A stretch of DNA of 64,000 bases from Aquabacterium sp. GTDB taxonomy: Bacteria > Pseudomonadota > Gammaproteobacteria > Burkholderiales > Burkholderiaceae_C. Positions within the stretch are counted from its first letter, which is position 1, and each line of letters begins with the position of its first letter. The translations under genes and the position numbers were made by a program. The notes beneath the pieces are model-generated. The model was not told the origin of the DNA. It ran no database searches and saw only the letters and a list, made by a program, of their open reading frames with translations. The DNA is taken from NCBI RefSeq assembly GCF_029946005.1, contig NZ_JAQSDR010000002.1, positions 343,667-407,666 of the forward strand. The letters are read 5' to 3'. Of the stretch, positions 36,896-45,207 are shown in pieces.

Positions 36896-38257
36896 TCAGC
36901 CGCCCGCTTCCTGGACCATGCGCTGAAGCGTGACACCCAGGCGTTGGCGAAACGCTGCCACGTCATCCGCCGACGTCTCTGACTCCTGCCAGATCATGGA
37001 GCAGAGCAATTCGTTGTTGGCCTCCATCAAGCCCATGATCGGCGAGATGGTGTTGACCGCTGCCCAAAACTGCTCGACCTGGATGGCCGCGCCTTTGGGG
37101 TTGAAGTAGCCGCAGACGTCGCCCAGGCTGGTGGCGTGGGCGCTGATCTGAGGAAAGCGGTCCGCCCGGCGCAATGCCACGCCCACATGCCCGATCAGGG
37201 TGCGGCCCATCAGCGGCATGAGCTCTTCAAACAAATACGTCCAGGCCATCTCGCGGCGGGCAAAGCGCGACTGCCCTTCCTTGATGCTGGCATCGACGGA
37301 TTTGACGCGCTCCTGAAGGGACTTGCCGGGACCTTGCTCGATCACCAGGAAGGCCCCCACGTGGTTGCCCCACAAGGGGCCGTGCCCCGCAGACTTGGGG
37401 TAATAGCGCCGCATGTCCACCGAGGTGCGGATCACGGCCGCGGCCTTGGGGTCATCGGGCGCCTGCTCCAAGAAGGTCTGGGCAATCGCCGCGGTCAGGA
37501 AGGTGTTGAGGGTCACGCCCAACTGGCGAGCCGCTTTGCGCAGGTCCGCCACAGGCACAGGCAAACCGCCCAGGCTCAGGCCGGAAGTGCCGTAGTTGGG
37601 GTGCGGCTGCCGAGGCAGTTGCTGCACATTGAGCTTGGCCAGCAGCTGGCGCTCAGCCACCTTGTGCTGCCGCGAGCGCCACACCTTGCCGGGCCATTGC
37701 CACCACTTCGCGGGGGCAATGGCCCCGACCATGGAAGGCGCCTCGATGGGCATGGCCTCCATCGGCATGCCGTTGATCCCTTGGAGGCATTGTTTGACCA
37801 GGTGAAGCATCGTCATGCCATCGGCAAAGATGTGCGGCACAGCGAACATCAGCACAGGGCGCTGGGCGTGGGGCACGTACCAGACGCGCAGCCCAATGCC
37901 CTTCTCCAGAGGCACCACGTGGTGCAGACATCGGCGCTGCCAGGCCAGCAACGCGGCAGGGTCATCCACGTTGATGTGCGGCTGCACTTCGAAGGCAAGC
38001 TCAAACAACTGATCAACCACAAGGTCATCCGGCAGGATTCGAAAGTGGTATCGGTGCAGTCCCGGCTCGATGACGGCGCGTAGCTTGGGGTAAAGGGTCA
38101 CCAAATCGCGCAACACGCGCTTGACCAGCAAAGTGTCCACTGGCGCGCTCAGCCTCAACAGGTAGGGCTGGATCATCGTGCCCGCCAAACCTTCAATGGC
38201 GGCATAGGCATGTTCAGTGCGGTTGAAGGGAACAATGTCGTGGGTGATGGCGGCCAT
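36896..38257 (-). CDS. Condensation-fold acyltransferase (HxxxDG), paralog A
   Basis: The 453-residue protein is of the chloramphenicol-acetyltransferase/condensation fold that includes wax-ester synthases, NRPS condensation domains and alcohol acyltransferases. The catalytic HxxxDG is HIFADG (142-147). Other shared features are LGVTLNTFLTAAIAQ, IRTSVDMRRYYP and WGNHVGAFLV, the last two forming the latch region. It likely transfers an acyl group from CoA or a carrier to an alcohol or amine. ATG 38257 is chosen because the paralog's start aligns there; two upstream ATGs add up to 7 residues. It converges on the GNAT gene 23 bp away. Confidence 0.7.
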   Translation of the reverse strand: MAAITHDIVPFNRTEHAYAAIEGLAGTMIQPYLLRLSAPVDTLLVKRVLRDLVTLYPKLRAVIEPGLHRYHFRILPDDLVVDQLFELAFEVQPHINVDDPAALLAWQRRCLHHVVPLEKGIGLRVWYVPHAQRPVLMFAVPHIFADGMTMLHLVKQCLQGINGMPMEAMPIEAPSMVGAIAPAKWWQWPGKVWRSRQHKVAERQLLAKLNVQQLPRQPHPNYGTSGLSLGGLPVPVADLRKAARQLGVTLNTFLTAAIAQTFLEQAPDDPKAAAVIRTSVDMRRYYPKSAGHGPLWGNHVGAFLVIEQGPGKSLQERVKSVDASIKEGQSRFARREMAWTYLFEELMPLMGRTLIGHVGVALRRADRFPQISAHATSLGDVCGYFNPKGAAIQVEQFWAAVNTISPIMGLMEANNELLCSMIWQESETSADDVAAFRQRLGVTLQRMVQEAGG

Positions 38258-38325
38258 GAATTGCATCCTGCCCGACATCGGGCGGGTGCAGCCGCCCTTT
38301 GGCCATCAACCCCTCAAACAGGTGG

Positions 38326-39771
38326 TTAATCGCTCAACGAAACACGGATATCGACATTCAATTCTTTGACCACCTGCGGGGCCACGCATCTGGCGGTGTG
38401 GAGGCCCCGGTCACCGCCGGCCTCGCGTACCAACCTCTCGAAGGTCAGGTCCAGGCGGGCCAGGCAGGCATCGATCTCTTCCACCGTGTTGTCGCTGCGC
38501 TGCCAGGAAGTGGGCAGGTAGAACACGCCGTCCAGCTCAACCATCACCATCAGCAGCGCCACGCTGGTCACGATGGGTTGGAACTCAATGGCCTTGATCG
38601 TGGCACCTGGTGGATTGATGTGGCTGACATCACCCAGGCTGGTGCAATGGCAGCTGATCTTGGGAAGCTTGTTCTGGCGCTTGAGCTGGTGGACGACATG
38701 CCCGAGCAGAGTGCGTCCCATCAAAGGCATGGCCTCTTCCAGCAGATACGTCCAGAACATCTCGCGGCGGGCAAAACGGTCCAGCCCTTCCTTGACGTGT
38801 GCGCCCACCGACCGGACGCGCTCCGGCAGGGACTTGCGCGGATCGTCTTCGGTGACCAGGAAGGCCCCCACGTGGTTGCCCCACAGCGGGCCGAAGTGGC
38901 GGGACTCAGGATAGTGACGGCGCAGGTCCACCGAGATGCGGATGACGGCAGCAGCCTGGGGATCGTCAGGGGCCATGTCCAGGAAGCTTTGCGCCACGGC
39001 CGACACCATGAAGGTGTTGAGCGAAACGCCCAGCTTGCGGGCGGCCTGCCGCAGTTCGGCCGACCCGACGCTGACCCGGTGCTGCCGCATGGCATTGACC
39101 GAGAAATGCGTGGTGGCCCGCATCGGCAACTGCTGGATGTGCAAGTCGGCTTGTCGCCGGGCTTCGTTCACCTTGTGCTGGCGTGAGCGCCAGATGTGCC
39201 GGGGCCATTGCCACCAATGGGCCGGCGCCACCGCACCGATCATCGATGGGGTTTCGACAGGCTGCATCTCAATCGCCTGGCCATTGAGCAGCTTGAGGAG
39301 ATCGCCCACCAGTTGCATGCAGGTGCGCCCATCACCGAACAGGTGGTGCAAACACAGAAACACCACGGGCTGCGAGGCGTGGGGAATGAAGCGCATGTGC
39401 ACCGACAAGCCACGCTCCAGCGGCATCACCTCGTTGAGCATTTGAGTTTGGTAGGCCTCCAGCGCGGCGCTGTCCTGCGCGTCGATGTGGGCCTCGACGC
39501 GGTAGGCGACGTTGAACAACTGATCCACCAGTTCGTCGTCGGGCAGGATGCGCAATCGGCAAAAATGCAGCCCCGGCGACACCACGCCACGCAAACGGGG
39601 GTGATGCGTGACCAGCGAGCGCATGCTGCGGCGCACAAGCGCCTCTGCCACCGGCGCGTTCAGGCGGATCATGTAGGGCTGAACCATGGTACCGGCGGCG
39701 CCATCAACGGCGGCATAGCCGTGCTCCGTGCGGTTCAGGGGATGGGTGGTGTCTTCAACTGCTTGGACCAT
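38326..39771 (-). CDS. Condensation-fold acyltransferase (HxxxDG), paralog B
   Basis: This 481-residue protein aligns along its whole length with the next gene on this strand (paralog A). Shared segments are PLNRTEHGYAAVDG versus PFNRTEHAYAAIEG, APAHWWQWP versus APAKWWQWP, WRSRQHKV in both, and GPLWGNHVGAFLV in both. HxxxDG is HLFGDG (143-148). It has about 25 extra residues at the C-terminus. GGA precedes ATG 39771, and an open frame of 59 further codons upstream is rejected. The pair is a tandem duplication, 68 bp apart and probably co-transcribed. Confidence 0.7.
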   Translation of the reverse strand: MVQAVEDTTHPLNRTEHGYAAVDGAAGTMVQPYMIRLNAPVAEALVRRSMRSLVTHHPRLRGVVSPGLHFCRLRILPDDELVDQLFNVAYRVEAHIDAQDSAALEAYQTQMLNEVMPLERGLSVHMRFIPHASQPVVFLCLHHLFGDGRTCMQLVGDLLKLLNGQAIEMQPVETPSMIGAVAPAHWWQWPRHIWRSRQHKVNEARRQADLHIQQLPMRATTHFSVNAMRQHRVSVGSAELRQAARKLGVSLNTFMVSAVAQSFLDMAPDDPQAAAVIRISVDLRRHYPESRHFGPLWGNHVGAFLVTEDDPRKSLPERVRSVGAHVKEGLDRFARREMFWTYLLEEAMPLMGRTLLGHVVHQLKRQNKLPKISCHCTSLGDVSHINPPGATIKAIEFQPIVTSVALLMVMVELDGVFYLPTSWQRSDNTVEEIDACLARLDLTFERLVREAGGDRGLHTARCVAPQVVKELNVDIRVSLSD

Positions 39772-39890
39772 GTCGGAATCCTGCCAGAAGCCAGGCCCGC
39801 CGCACCTTATGACTTGTGCGGAGGTCCACGCACATTTACCGCGCATGCGTGATGTCCACTCTGAGTGGTGCACCTGCCTACAATGCCGGG

Positions 39891-40997
39891 ATGACATCCG
39901 CCACGCCCAAGCTCCCATCCCTGGCCAATGACCGCTTCCTGCGAGCATGCCTGCGCCTGCCCACCGACGCCACGCCCGTGTGGCTGATGCGCCAGGCGGG
40001 GCGCTATTTGCCCGAATACCGAGCCACCAGAGACAAAGCCGGCAGCTTCATGGGCCTGGCCACCAACCCCGAGGCCGCCTGCGAGGTGACCTTGCAACCC
40101 CTGGCGCGTTACGACCTCGACGCCGCCATCCTCTTCAGCGACATCCTGACCGTGCCCGACGCCATGGGCCTGGGCCTGACCTTTGCCGCCGGAGAAGGCC
40201 CCAAGTTCGCCAACGTGGTGCGCGACGAAGCCGCCGTGGCCAAACTGGCCGTGCCTGACATGGACAAGCTGCGCTACGTGTTCGACGCCGTGCGCACCAT
40301 CCGCAAGGCCCTGGCTGATTCGAACGGCGTGGGCCGCGTGCCCTTGATCGGCTTTTCAGGCAGCCCCTGGACGCTGGCCTGCTACATGGTCGAAGGCGGC
40401 GGCTCGGACGACTACCGCCTGGTCAAGACCCTGATGTACCAGCGCCCCGACCTGATGCACCGCATCCTGGCCATCAACGCCGACGCCGTGGCCCTGTACC
40501 TGAACACCCAGATCGAAGCCGGTGCGCAAGCCGTGATGGTGTTCGACTCCTGGGGCGGCGTGCTGGCCGATGGGGCCTTCCAGGAGTTCAGCCTGGCCTA
40601 CACGAAGCGCGTGCTGTCACAACTGAAAAAAGAGCACGATGGTTTCCGCATCCCGCACATCGTGTTCACCAAAGGCGGTGGCCTGTGGATCGACGAGATC
40701 GCCGATGCTGGCAGTGATGTCATCGGCCTGGACTGGACCGTGAACCTGGCCAAGGCCAGAGCCCGCGTCGGCGACCGCGTGGCCTTGCAAGGCAACCTCG
40801 ACCCCAACGTGCTGTTCGCCAAGCCGGATCAGATCCAGGCCGAGGTCATCAAGACGCTGGACAGCTTTGGTGTGCCGAGCGCAGGCCATGGCCACATCTT
40901 CAACCTGGGACACGGCATCAGCCAGTTCACACCGCCCGAGCACGTGTCAGTGCTGGTGGACACGGTGCACGAGCACTCGCGCCGCCAGCGCGGCTGA
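39891..40997 (+). CDS. hemE: Uroporphyrinogen decarboxylase
   Basis: The enzyme decarboxylates uroporphyrinogen III to coproporphyrinogen III in haem synthesis. The 368-residue length is standard. Signatures are [17 protein letters not shown], the [14 protein letters not shown] loop with the catalytic Asp, [16 protein letters not shown], and [15 protein letters not shown] near the C-terminus. Two earlier in-frame ATGs exist (39816, 39852), but conserved sequence begins only after ATG 39891. Confidence 0.97.
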   Translation: MTSATPKLPSLANDRFLRACLRLPTDATPVWLMRQAGRYLPEYRATRDKAGSFMGLATNPEAACEVTLQPLARYDLDAAILFSDILTVPDAMGLGLTFAAGEGPKFANVVRDEAAVAKLAVPDMDKLRYVFDAVRTIRKALADSNGVGRVPLIGFSGSPWTLACYMVEGGGSDDYRLVKTLMYQRPDLMHRILAINADAVALYLNTQIEAGAQAVMVFDSWGGVLADGAFQEFSLAYTKRVLSQLKKEHDGFRIPHIVFTKGGGLWIDEIADAGSDVIGLDWTVNLAKARARVGDRVALQGNLDPNVLFAKPDQIQAEVIKTLDSFGVPSAGHGHIFNLGHGISQFTPPEHVSVLVDTVHEHSRRQRG

Positions 40998-41002
40998 GAA
41001 GC

Positions 41003-41872
41003 TTAAGGAGCGTGGGCCGCCGTGCCTTCGCGAGCGGCCAGCACGGCGGCCAGCAGGATCAAGCCGCCGCCCGCCATCACGATGGGGGTGAACACCTCGC
41101 CGCCCCACCACACGGCGGAGCCGGCCGCGAATACGATCTCGGTCAACATCACCACCGAGCTGATGTTGACCGGCACGCGAGAGGCGCCGTACTGTAGCGC
41201 CATGTTGCCGCAGAACATGGCCAGGCCCAAGGCCAAGGCGCCGAACAACCAGCGTGCGTCAAACGCCGGCAAGGGGGGGATGAAGCCCTGGCTGGTCAAA
41301 ACCACCGCCAGGCCACCCGGCAGAAGGATGCCGCCCATGAACATCGCCAAGGCGCGCGCGGCCGTGTGTTGGTGCACCTGCTGCCGAAGGATCACGTTGT
41401 TGGCCGCGAAACCGAATCCGCCCAACAGCCCCAGCACATCGGGCAGCCCCGCGAACACCGGCCAAGGTGCATCAGCCGGTTTGAGCACCAGCAGGGCGCC
41501 CATCAGCGCCAACGCCACCCTAAAGGCCGCCGCCGGGGTCGGCCGCTCACCCAGCGTCAGCCAGGCCAGCAACGCCGCCCACACCGGCATCAGGTAAAAC
41601 AGCAGCACCACGCGAACCACCTCGCCAACGCTCACACCCCAATTGAAGGCAGCGTTGGTGGTGCCCGCCGCCAGGGCCAGGCACCACAACGCGGGCGAGC
41701 GAAACAGCACGGCCAGGGCCGACGGCCGCCAAGCCAGGATCAGCCCCGTGCCCAGCACGAAGAAAATCGAGGTGGCCCACAAGGGGTGCAAGCCCATGGC
41801 CTGCAGCTGCCGCAATGGCCACCACGACAGCCCCCAGATCATCGCGTTGCACACCAGCGCCAGGTAAGGCAT
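41003..41872 (-). CDS. EamA/DMT-superfamily transporter
   Basis: The inner-membrane protein of 289 residues has about ten transmembrane helices in two EamA repeats, the layout of drug/metabolite exporters. LGERPTPAAAFRVALALMGALLVL ends the first repeat with the family-typical LGE motif. The second repeat ends in GGEVFTPIVMAGGGLILLAAVLAA. The substrate is unknown. The start overlaps the end of the rlpA stop region; a start one codon upstream (41875) is equally possible. It converges on hemE with 5 bp between. Confidence 0.82.
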   Translation of the reverse strand: MPYLALVCNAMIWGLSWWPLRQLQAMGLHPLWATSIFFVLGTGLILAWRPSALAVLFRSPALWCLALAAGTTNAAFNWGVSVGEVVRVVLLFYLMPVWAALLAWLTLGERPTPAAAFRVALALMGALLVLKPADAPWPVFAGLPDVLGLLGGFGFAANNVILRQQVHQHTAARALAMFMGGILLPGGLAVVLTSQGFIPPLPAFDARWLFGALALGLAMFCGNMALQYGASRVPVNISSVVMLTEIVFAAGSAVWWGGEVFTPIVMAGGGLILLAAVLAAREGTAAHAP

Positions 41873-42849
41873 CAACGTCGCTCGATCACCATGGGGTTCA
41901 AGGCAAGGATCTGGCGCACGGACTGCGCCACGCCTTGCGCCTGCTCGCGGCTTTCATAAGGGCCCACCTGCAGGCGGAACAAGGCCGCCTCCTTGAACAC
42001 CGCCATCAGCGGCGTCAGGGAAGACAGCTCAGTCGTGACCCGCTCCTGCAGTTTGTCGACCCCGTCGCGCTTGCCCAGCGCGGCCAATTGCACCCAAAAA
42101 CCACGGGCGGCCTGGGTGTAGGCACGACCAGAGGCTTCAGCCACGGGTGGCAAAGCCCAGCCACTGTCCGGCGCGGCCACCGCGTCCTGCGACTTTGGCG
42201 CCAGCGCCAAAGTCTCGATGGGGTCGACAGGGTCCGACTCAGGGGTCGTGGCAGGCGCGCCGCGCCGCCATGCCCCTGTGCGAATGTCGTCAAACGTCAG
42301 ACGCTCCAACGCCACCTCGGCACTGCCCATGGCCACAATGCCTAGTTTCAGGGCGGCCGCGTAGCTCAAGTCCAGCACCCGGGCCGAGTGAAACGGCCCC
42401 CGGTCATTGACCCGCACGATCACTTCCTTGCCTGACGCGATGTGGCGCACTCGCACATAACTGGGAATGGGCAAAGTGCGGTGAGCCGCGGTCAGGCCAT
42501 AAAGGCTGAAGAGTTCGCCACTGGCCGTGCGCCGCCCATGGAATTTCTGCCCATACCAGGAGGCCAGCCCGCGCTGCTTCCAGGGCACATCCGTGGCCAT
42601 CGGCGCGTAGCTCTGGCCCATGACCGAATAAGGCTTGTTGGGGCCCCCTTGGCGGATGGGCTCGACCCGGGGTTCGGGATCAGGCACCCTGGCCAGGTCC
42701 GCCGGGGTCACGGCCGGCGGGCCATCCCGACCACCCCCCGGTGAACGGGCCGTCGTGGGAGCGGGCCCGGAGGCGCAACCGGCCAGGATCGACACGATCA
42801 GGAGGCTGACCGGAAGACCAAAGGATGAGCGCAGGGCAAAAACAGACAT
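41872..42849 (-). CDS. rlpA: RlpA-type septal ring lytic transglycosylase lipoprotein
   Basis: The 325-residue lipoprotein cleaves denuded peptidoglycan strands during division. Its lipobox is SILAGC (cleavage before Cys24). The double-psi beta-barrel RlpA domain runs from GLASWYGQKFHGRRTASGE through VRVNDRGPF to VLDLSYAAA (about 90-190). A C-terminal SPOR domain (about 250-325, FWVQLAALGKRD and LFRLQVGPYESREQA) targets it to the septum. The start MSVFALRSS is preferred because it gives a normal signal peptide; upstream residues are not conserved. Confidence 0.92.
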   Translation of the reverse strand: MSVFALRSSFGLPVSLLIVSILAGCASGPAPTTARSPGGGRDGPPAVTPADLARVPDPEPRVEPIRQGGPNKPYSVMGQSYAPMATDVPWKQRGLASWYGQKFHGRRTASGELFSLYGLTAAHRTLPIPSYVRVRHIASGKEVIVRVNDRGPFHSARVLDLSYAAALKLGIVAMGSAEVALERLTFDDIRTGAWRRGAPATTPESDPVDPIETLALAPKSQDAVAAPDSGWALPPVAEASGRAYTQAARGFWVQLAALGKRDGVDKLQERVTTELSSLTPLMAVFKEAALFRLQVGPYESREQAQGVAQSVRQILALNPMVIERR

Positions 42850-42991
42850 GGCCCGCACCATACACGACTTGCCGCACCACCTGCTGGCAGGCTGCGCTGG
42901 CATGGCAAATGCACCAGAGGGGTTTTCATCAGGCGCGAAATCCGCCCCAAGCGCGGCACAATTCACGCACCGAACTTTGAAATGCGCCGCC

Positions 42992-44251
42992 ATGTCCTCC
43001 GACCTCGAACACCCCTTCGACCATCCTTTCGAGAGGGGCATGCGCAACCGCCGAGCCGCCCTCGGCGACGCCTGGGTGGACAAGTCGGTGGCCAAGGCCA
43101 ACACGTTCAATGCTGAGTTCCAGCACTTCATCACCGATTACGCCTGGCATGGCGTCTGGGGCCGCCCAGGCCTGGACTGGAAAACCCGCCGCATCATCGT
43201 GCTGGCCGTGACCAGCGCGCTGGGCCGCTGGGATGAGTTCGAAATTCACCTGCGGGGCGCCCTGACGCCTGGCAACTCGCACACCCTGAGCGTGGAAGAA
43301 GTGCGCGAGGCCCTGATTCAGATCTCAATTTACGCCGGCGTGCCCGCCGCCAACACGGGTTTTGCGCGGGCCCTGGGCATCATGAAAGAGTTGGGCATCG
43401 AGCCCTTGCCCCACCCCGCCACCGAGGCTTGGCACCCGGGCGTGGGCAGGTCGGTTTTCACCAGCACCCGCCCCAAGCTGCACGCCACTGTGCGCGAGGC
43501 ACGCAACGGCGACGAGGAAGCCCAAACCGTGGTCCTCAGCCATGCGCTTGGCCAAGACAGCAGCATGTGGGACGCCGTGGCCAACGACCTGGCGGCCACC
43601 TGCCGCGTGATTTGCCCGGACACCCGCGGGCATGGCCGTTCGCAAATCCCGAATGATCCCCTGAGCCTGGCCGAATTGGCCGCCGACGCCGCCCGCCTGA
43701 TCGACGAAGTGGCGCATGAACCGGTGATCTGGGTCGGCCTGTCGATGGGCGGCATGATTGGCCAGGAACTCGCCATTCGCCACCCCGACAAGGTCAAAGC
43801 CCTGGTGCTGTCCAACACCACCAGCGCCTACCCCGAATCCGGGCGCTCAGCGATTGGGCAGCGCATTGCCACGGTTGAATCGCATGGTCTGGGGGCGGTC
43901 AGCACCAGCACCATGGCGCGGTTTTTCAGCGAGTCATTCCGGCAAACCCAGGCCGCCACCGTGGCGCGTCACCAGCGCCTGCTGGAGGCCACTGACCCTG
44001 AGGGCTACATCGCCTGCGCGGTCGCCATTTGCGAAATCGACACCACTGCGCGGCTTAATCAGATCCGGGTGCCCACCTTGGTCATCGCGGGGGAGAGGGA
44101 TGAGAGCACACCCCTTGACATGGCCTCGGTGCTAGCCCGGGGCATTGCTCGATCGCAATTGGTGACCCTGAGCGGTTGCGCGCACCTCAGCGCGGCCGAA
44201 GACCCTTCGGCATTCTCTGACTTGGTGGGCGAGTTTGTGGCCAGCCTTTGA
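42992..44251 (+). CDS. Fused 4-carboxymuconolactone decarboxylase / 3-oxoadipate enol-lactonase
   Basis: The 419-residue protein joins two steps of the protocatechuate branch of the beta-ketoadipate pathway. Residues 1-130 are a CMD domain (RGMRNRRAALGDAWVDKS, WGRPGLDWKTRRIIVLA, EVREALIQISIYAGVPAANTG). Residues about 155-419 are an alpha/beta-hydrolase with nucleophile GLSMGG (249-254) and a His in GCAHLSAAED. Classical PcaL fusions have the hydrolase first; here the decarboxylase is first. No other pca gene is nearby. No strong ribosome site precedes ATG 42992; an in-frame ATG at 42848 is possible but gives non-conserved residues. Confidence 0.85.
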   Translation: MSSDLEHPFDHPFERGMRNRRAALGDAWVDKSVAKANTFNAEFQHFITDYAWHGVWGRPGLDWKTRRIIVLAVTSALGRWDEFEIHLRGALTPGNSHTLSVEEVREALIQISIYAGVPAANTGFARALGIMKELGIEPLPHPATEAWHPGVGRSVFTSTRPKLHATVREARNGDEEAQTVVLSHALGQDSSMWDAVANDLAATCRVICPDTRGHGRSQIPNDPLSLAELAADAARLIDEVAHEPVIWVGLSMGGMIGQELAIRHPDKVKALVLSNTTSAYPESGRSAIGQRIATVESHGLGAVSTSTMARFFSESFRQTQAATVARHQRLLEATDPEGYIACAVAICEIDTTARLNQIRVPTLVIAGERDESTPLDMASVLARGIARSQLVTLSGCAHLSAAEDPSAFSDLVGEFVASL

Positions 44252-44282
44252 AGGCTCGCTTGAACGCGTGGGTGGCACCATG

Positions 44283-44310
44283 AAAAAAGCCCCGCCGAAG
44301 CGGGGCTTTT
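44283..44310. terminator. Bidirectional terminator
   Basis: Arms AAAAGCCCCGC and GCGGGGCTTTT enclose a CGAA tetraloop, with an A run before and a T run after. It serves the fusion gene on the plus strand and the PEP-CTERM gene on the minus strand. Confidence 0.9.
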
Positions 44311-44340
44311 GCCGAGCGGGGAACCCCGCCGGACCCAAGT

Positions 44341-45024
44341 TTAGGCAGCGCGGCGAGCGCGGCGGCTGACAAAAGCCACACCCACCAAACCCAGTCCCAT
44401 CAGCGCGTAAGTGCTTGGCTCAGGAATTTGCGGTGCAATGGTGCCCACGAAGTTCACTTTGCCACCCGACAGGAAGGTGTTGTAGATGCCACCAACGTTC
44501 GTCAGCATGATCATCGGCACGTTGCTCGACTTGGCAAAGTCGTAGGCAGACACGCCACTGGCCTTGATCGTGAAGACCGAGGTGCTGCCTTCGGTGATGC
44601 CGTTGCCAGCAAAGCCGATGCTTCCGTTGTAGACGTAGCCGCCATCCTTGTAGATGGTGGGCAGGCTCAGGAACGTGGCGCCACCGGATGCAGCCGTGCC
44701 AGACTTGGCCGCAACAGTGCCCCAGTCGCCGTTCAGCCACAGGCCGTCCAGGAATGTGCCGGAGGTGGTCTTGGCAGGGAACAGCGTGCTGTTTTGCTTC
44801 AACGAGATTTCAACGCCGCCCGTGATGTCCTTGATGGACATTGAGGCCACTGAGTAGCTCAGCGTCTTGGTGTCGAATGGATTGGAGATCGTCGACGTGT
44901 CATAGAACGTCTTGAAATCGTAGGTGTAGCTGGACGCTTGTGCTACAGCAGCATTTGCCGAAGAGGCAATTGCCATCGCCGCCAACCCCGTCGCCACTGC
45001 TATTTTTCGCAGATTTTGTATCAT
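44341..45024 (-). CDS. PEP-CTERM sorting-domain protein
   Basis: The secreted protein has 227 residues. The signal peptide runs from MIQNLRKIAVATGLAAMAIA to ANA. The Ser/Thr/Gly-rich beta-type body is followed by the C-terminal exosortase signal IPEPSTYALMGLGLVGVAFV and SRRARRAA. AGGAG lies before ATG 45024. The frame stays open far upstream to 46680 only because of antisense sequence in the helicase gene; that extension is not real. A CCCCT-N5-AGGGG site lies 121 bp upstream, as for the other PEP-CTERM gene. The body is not recognised. Confidence 0.88.
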   Translation of the reverse strand: MIQNLRKIAVATGLAAMAIASSANAAVAQASSYTYDFKTFYDTSTISNPFDTKTLSYSVASMSIKDITGGVEISLKQNSTLFPAKTTSGTFLDGLWLNGDWGTVAAKSGTAASGGATFLSLPTIYKDGGYVYNGSIGFAGNGITEGSTSVFTIKASGVSAYDFAKSSNVPMIMLTNVGGIYNTFLSGGKVNFVGTIAPQIPEPSTYALMGLGLVGVAFVSRRARRAA

Positions 45025-45145
45025 AAAAAAGCTCCTCTCCTCGCGGAAGATGTCGGAAGCGGTGACTGGAATCGATTCGTGATATAGCCCCGACTGTGTA
45101 AATATTAGCTGTGCAACGCCCGACAACCAAGAGGGTTTTGCCGAC

Positions 45146-45160
45146 CCCCTGTTCAAGGGG
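45146..45160 (-). promoter_or_regulatory. Inverted repeat CCCCT-N5-AGGGG upstream of second PEP-CTERM gene
   Basis: Read toward the gene it is CCCCTTGAACAGGGG, followed by GGTC. It shares TGAA and CAGGGGG with the copy at 1546. It lies in the 183-bp gap between the PEP-CTERM gene and the divergent helicase gene, 48 bp before the latter's start. Confidence 0.6.
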
Positions 45161-45207
45161 AGCGAAGGCGAAAACCAAGGTCTGAATCGCCGAATCAACT
45201 GTGCACT

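Noticed and set aside
45097..45116. GG-N10-GC match downstream of the palindrome at 45146
   Set aside because: Only the GG and GC fit; the rest of the -24/-12 consensus does not, so it is likely chance.
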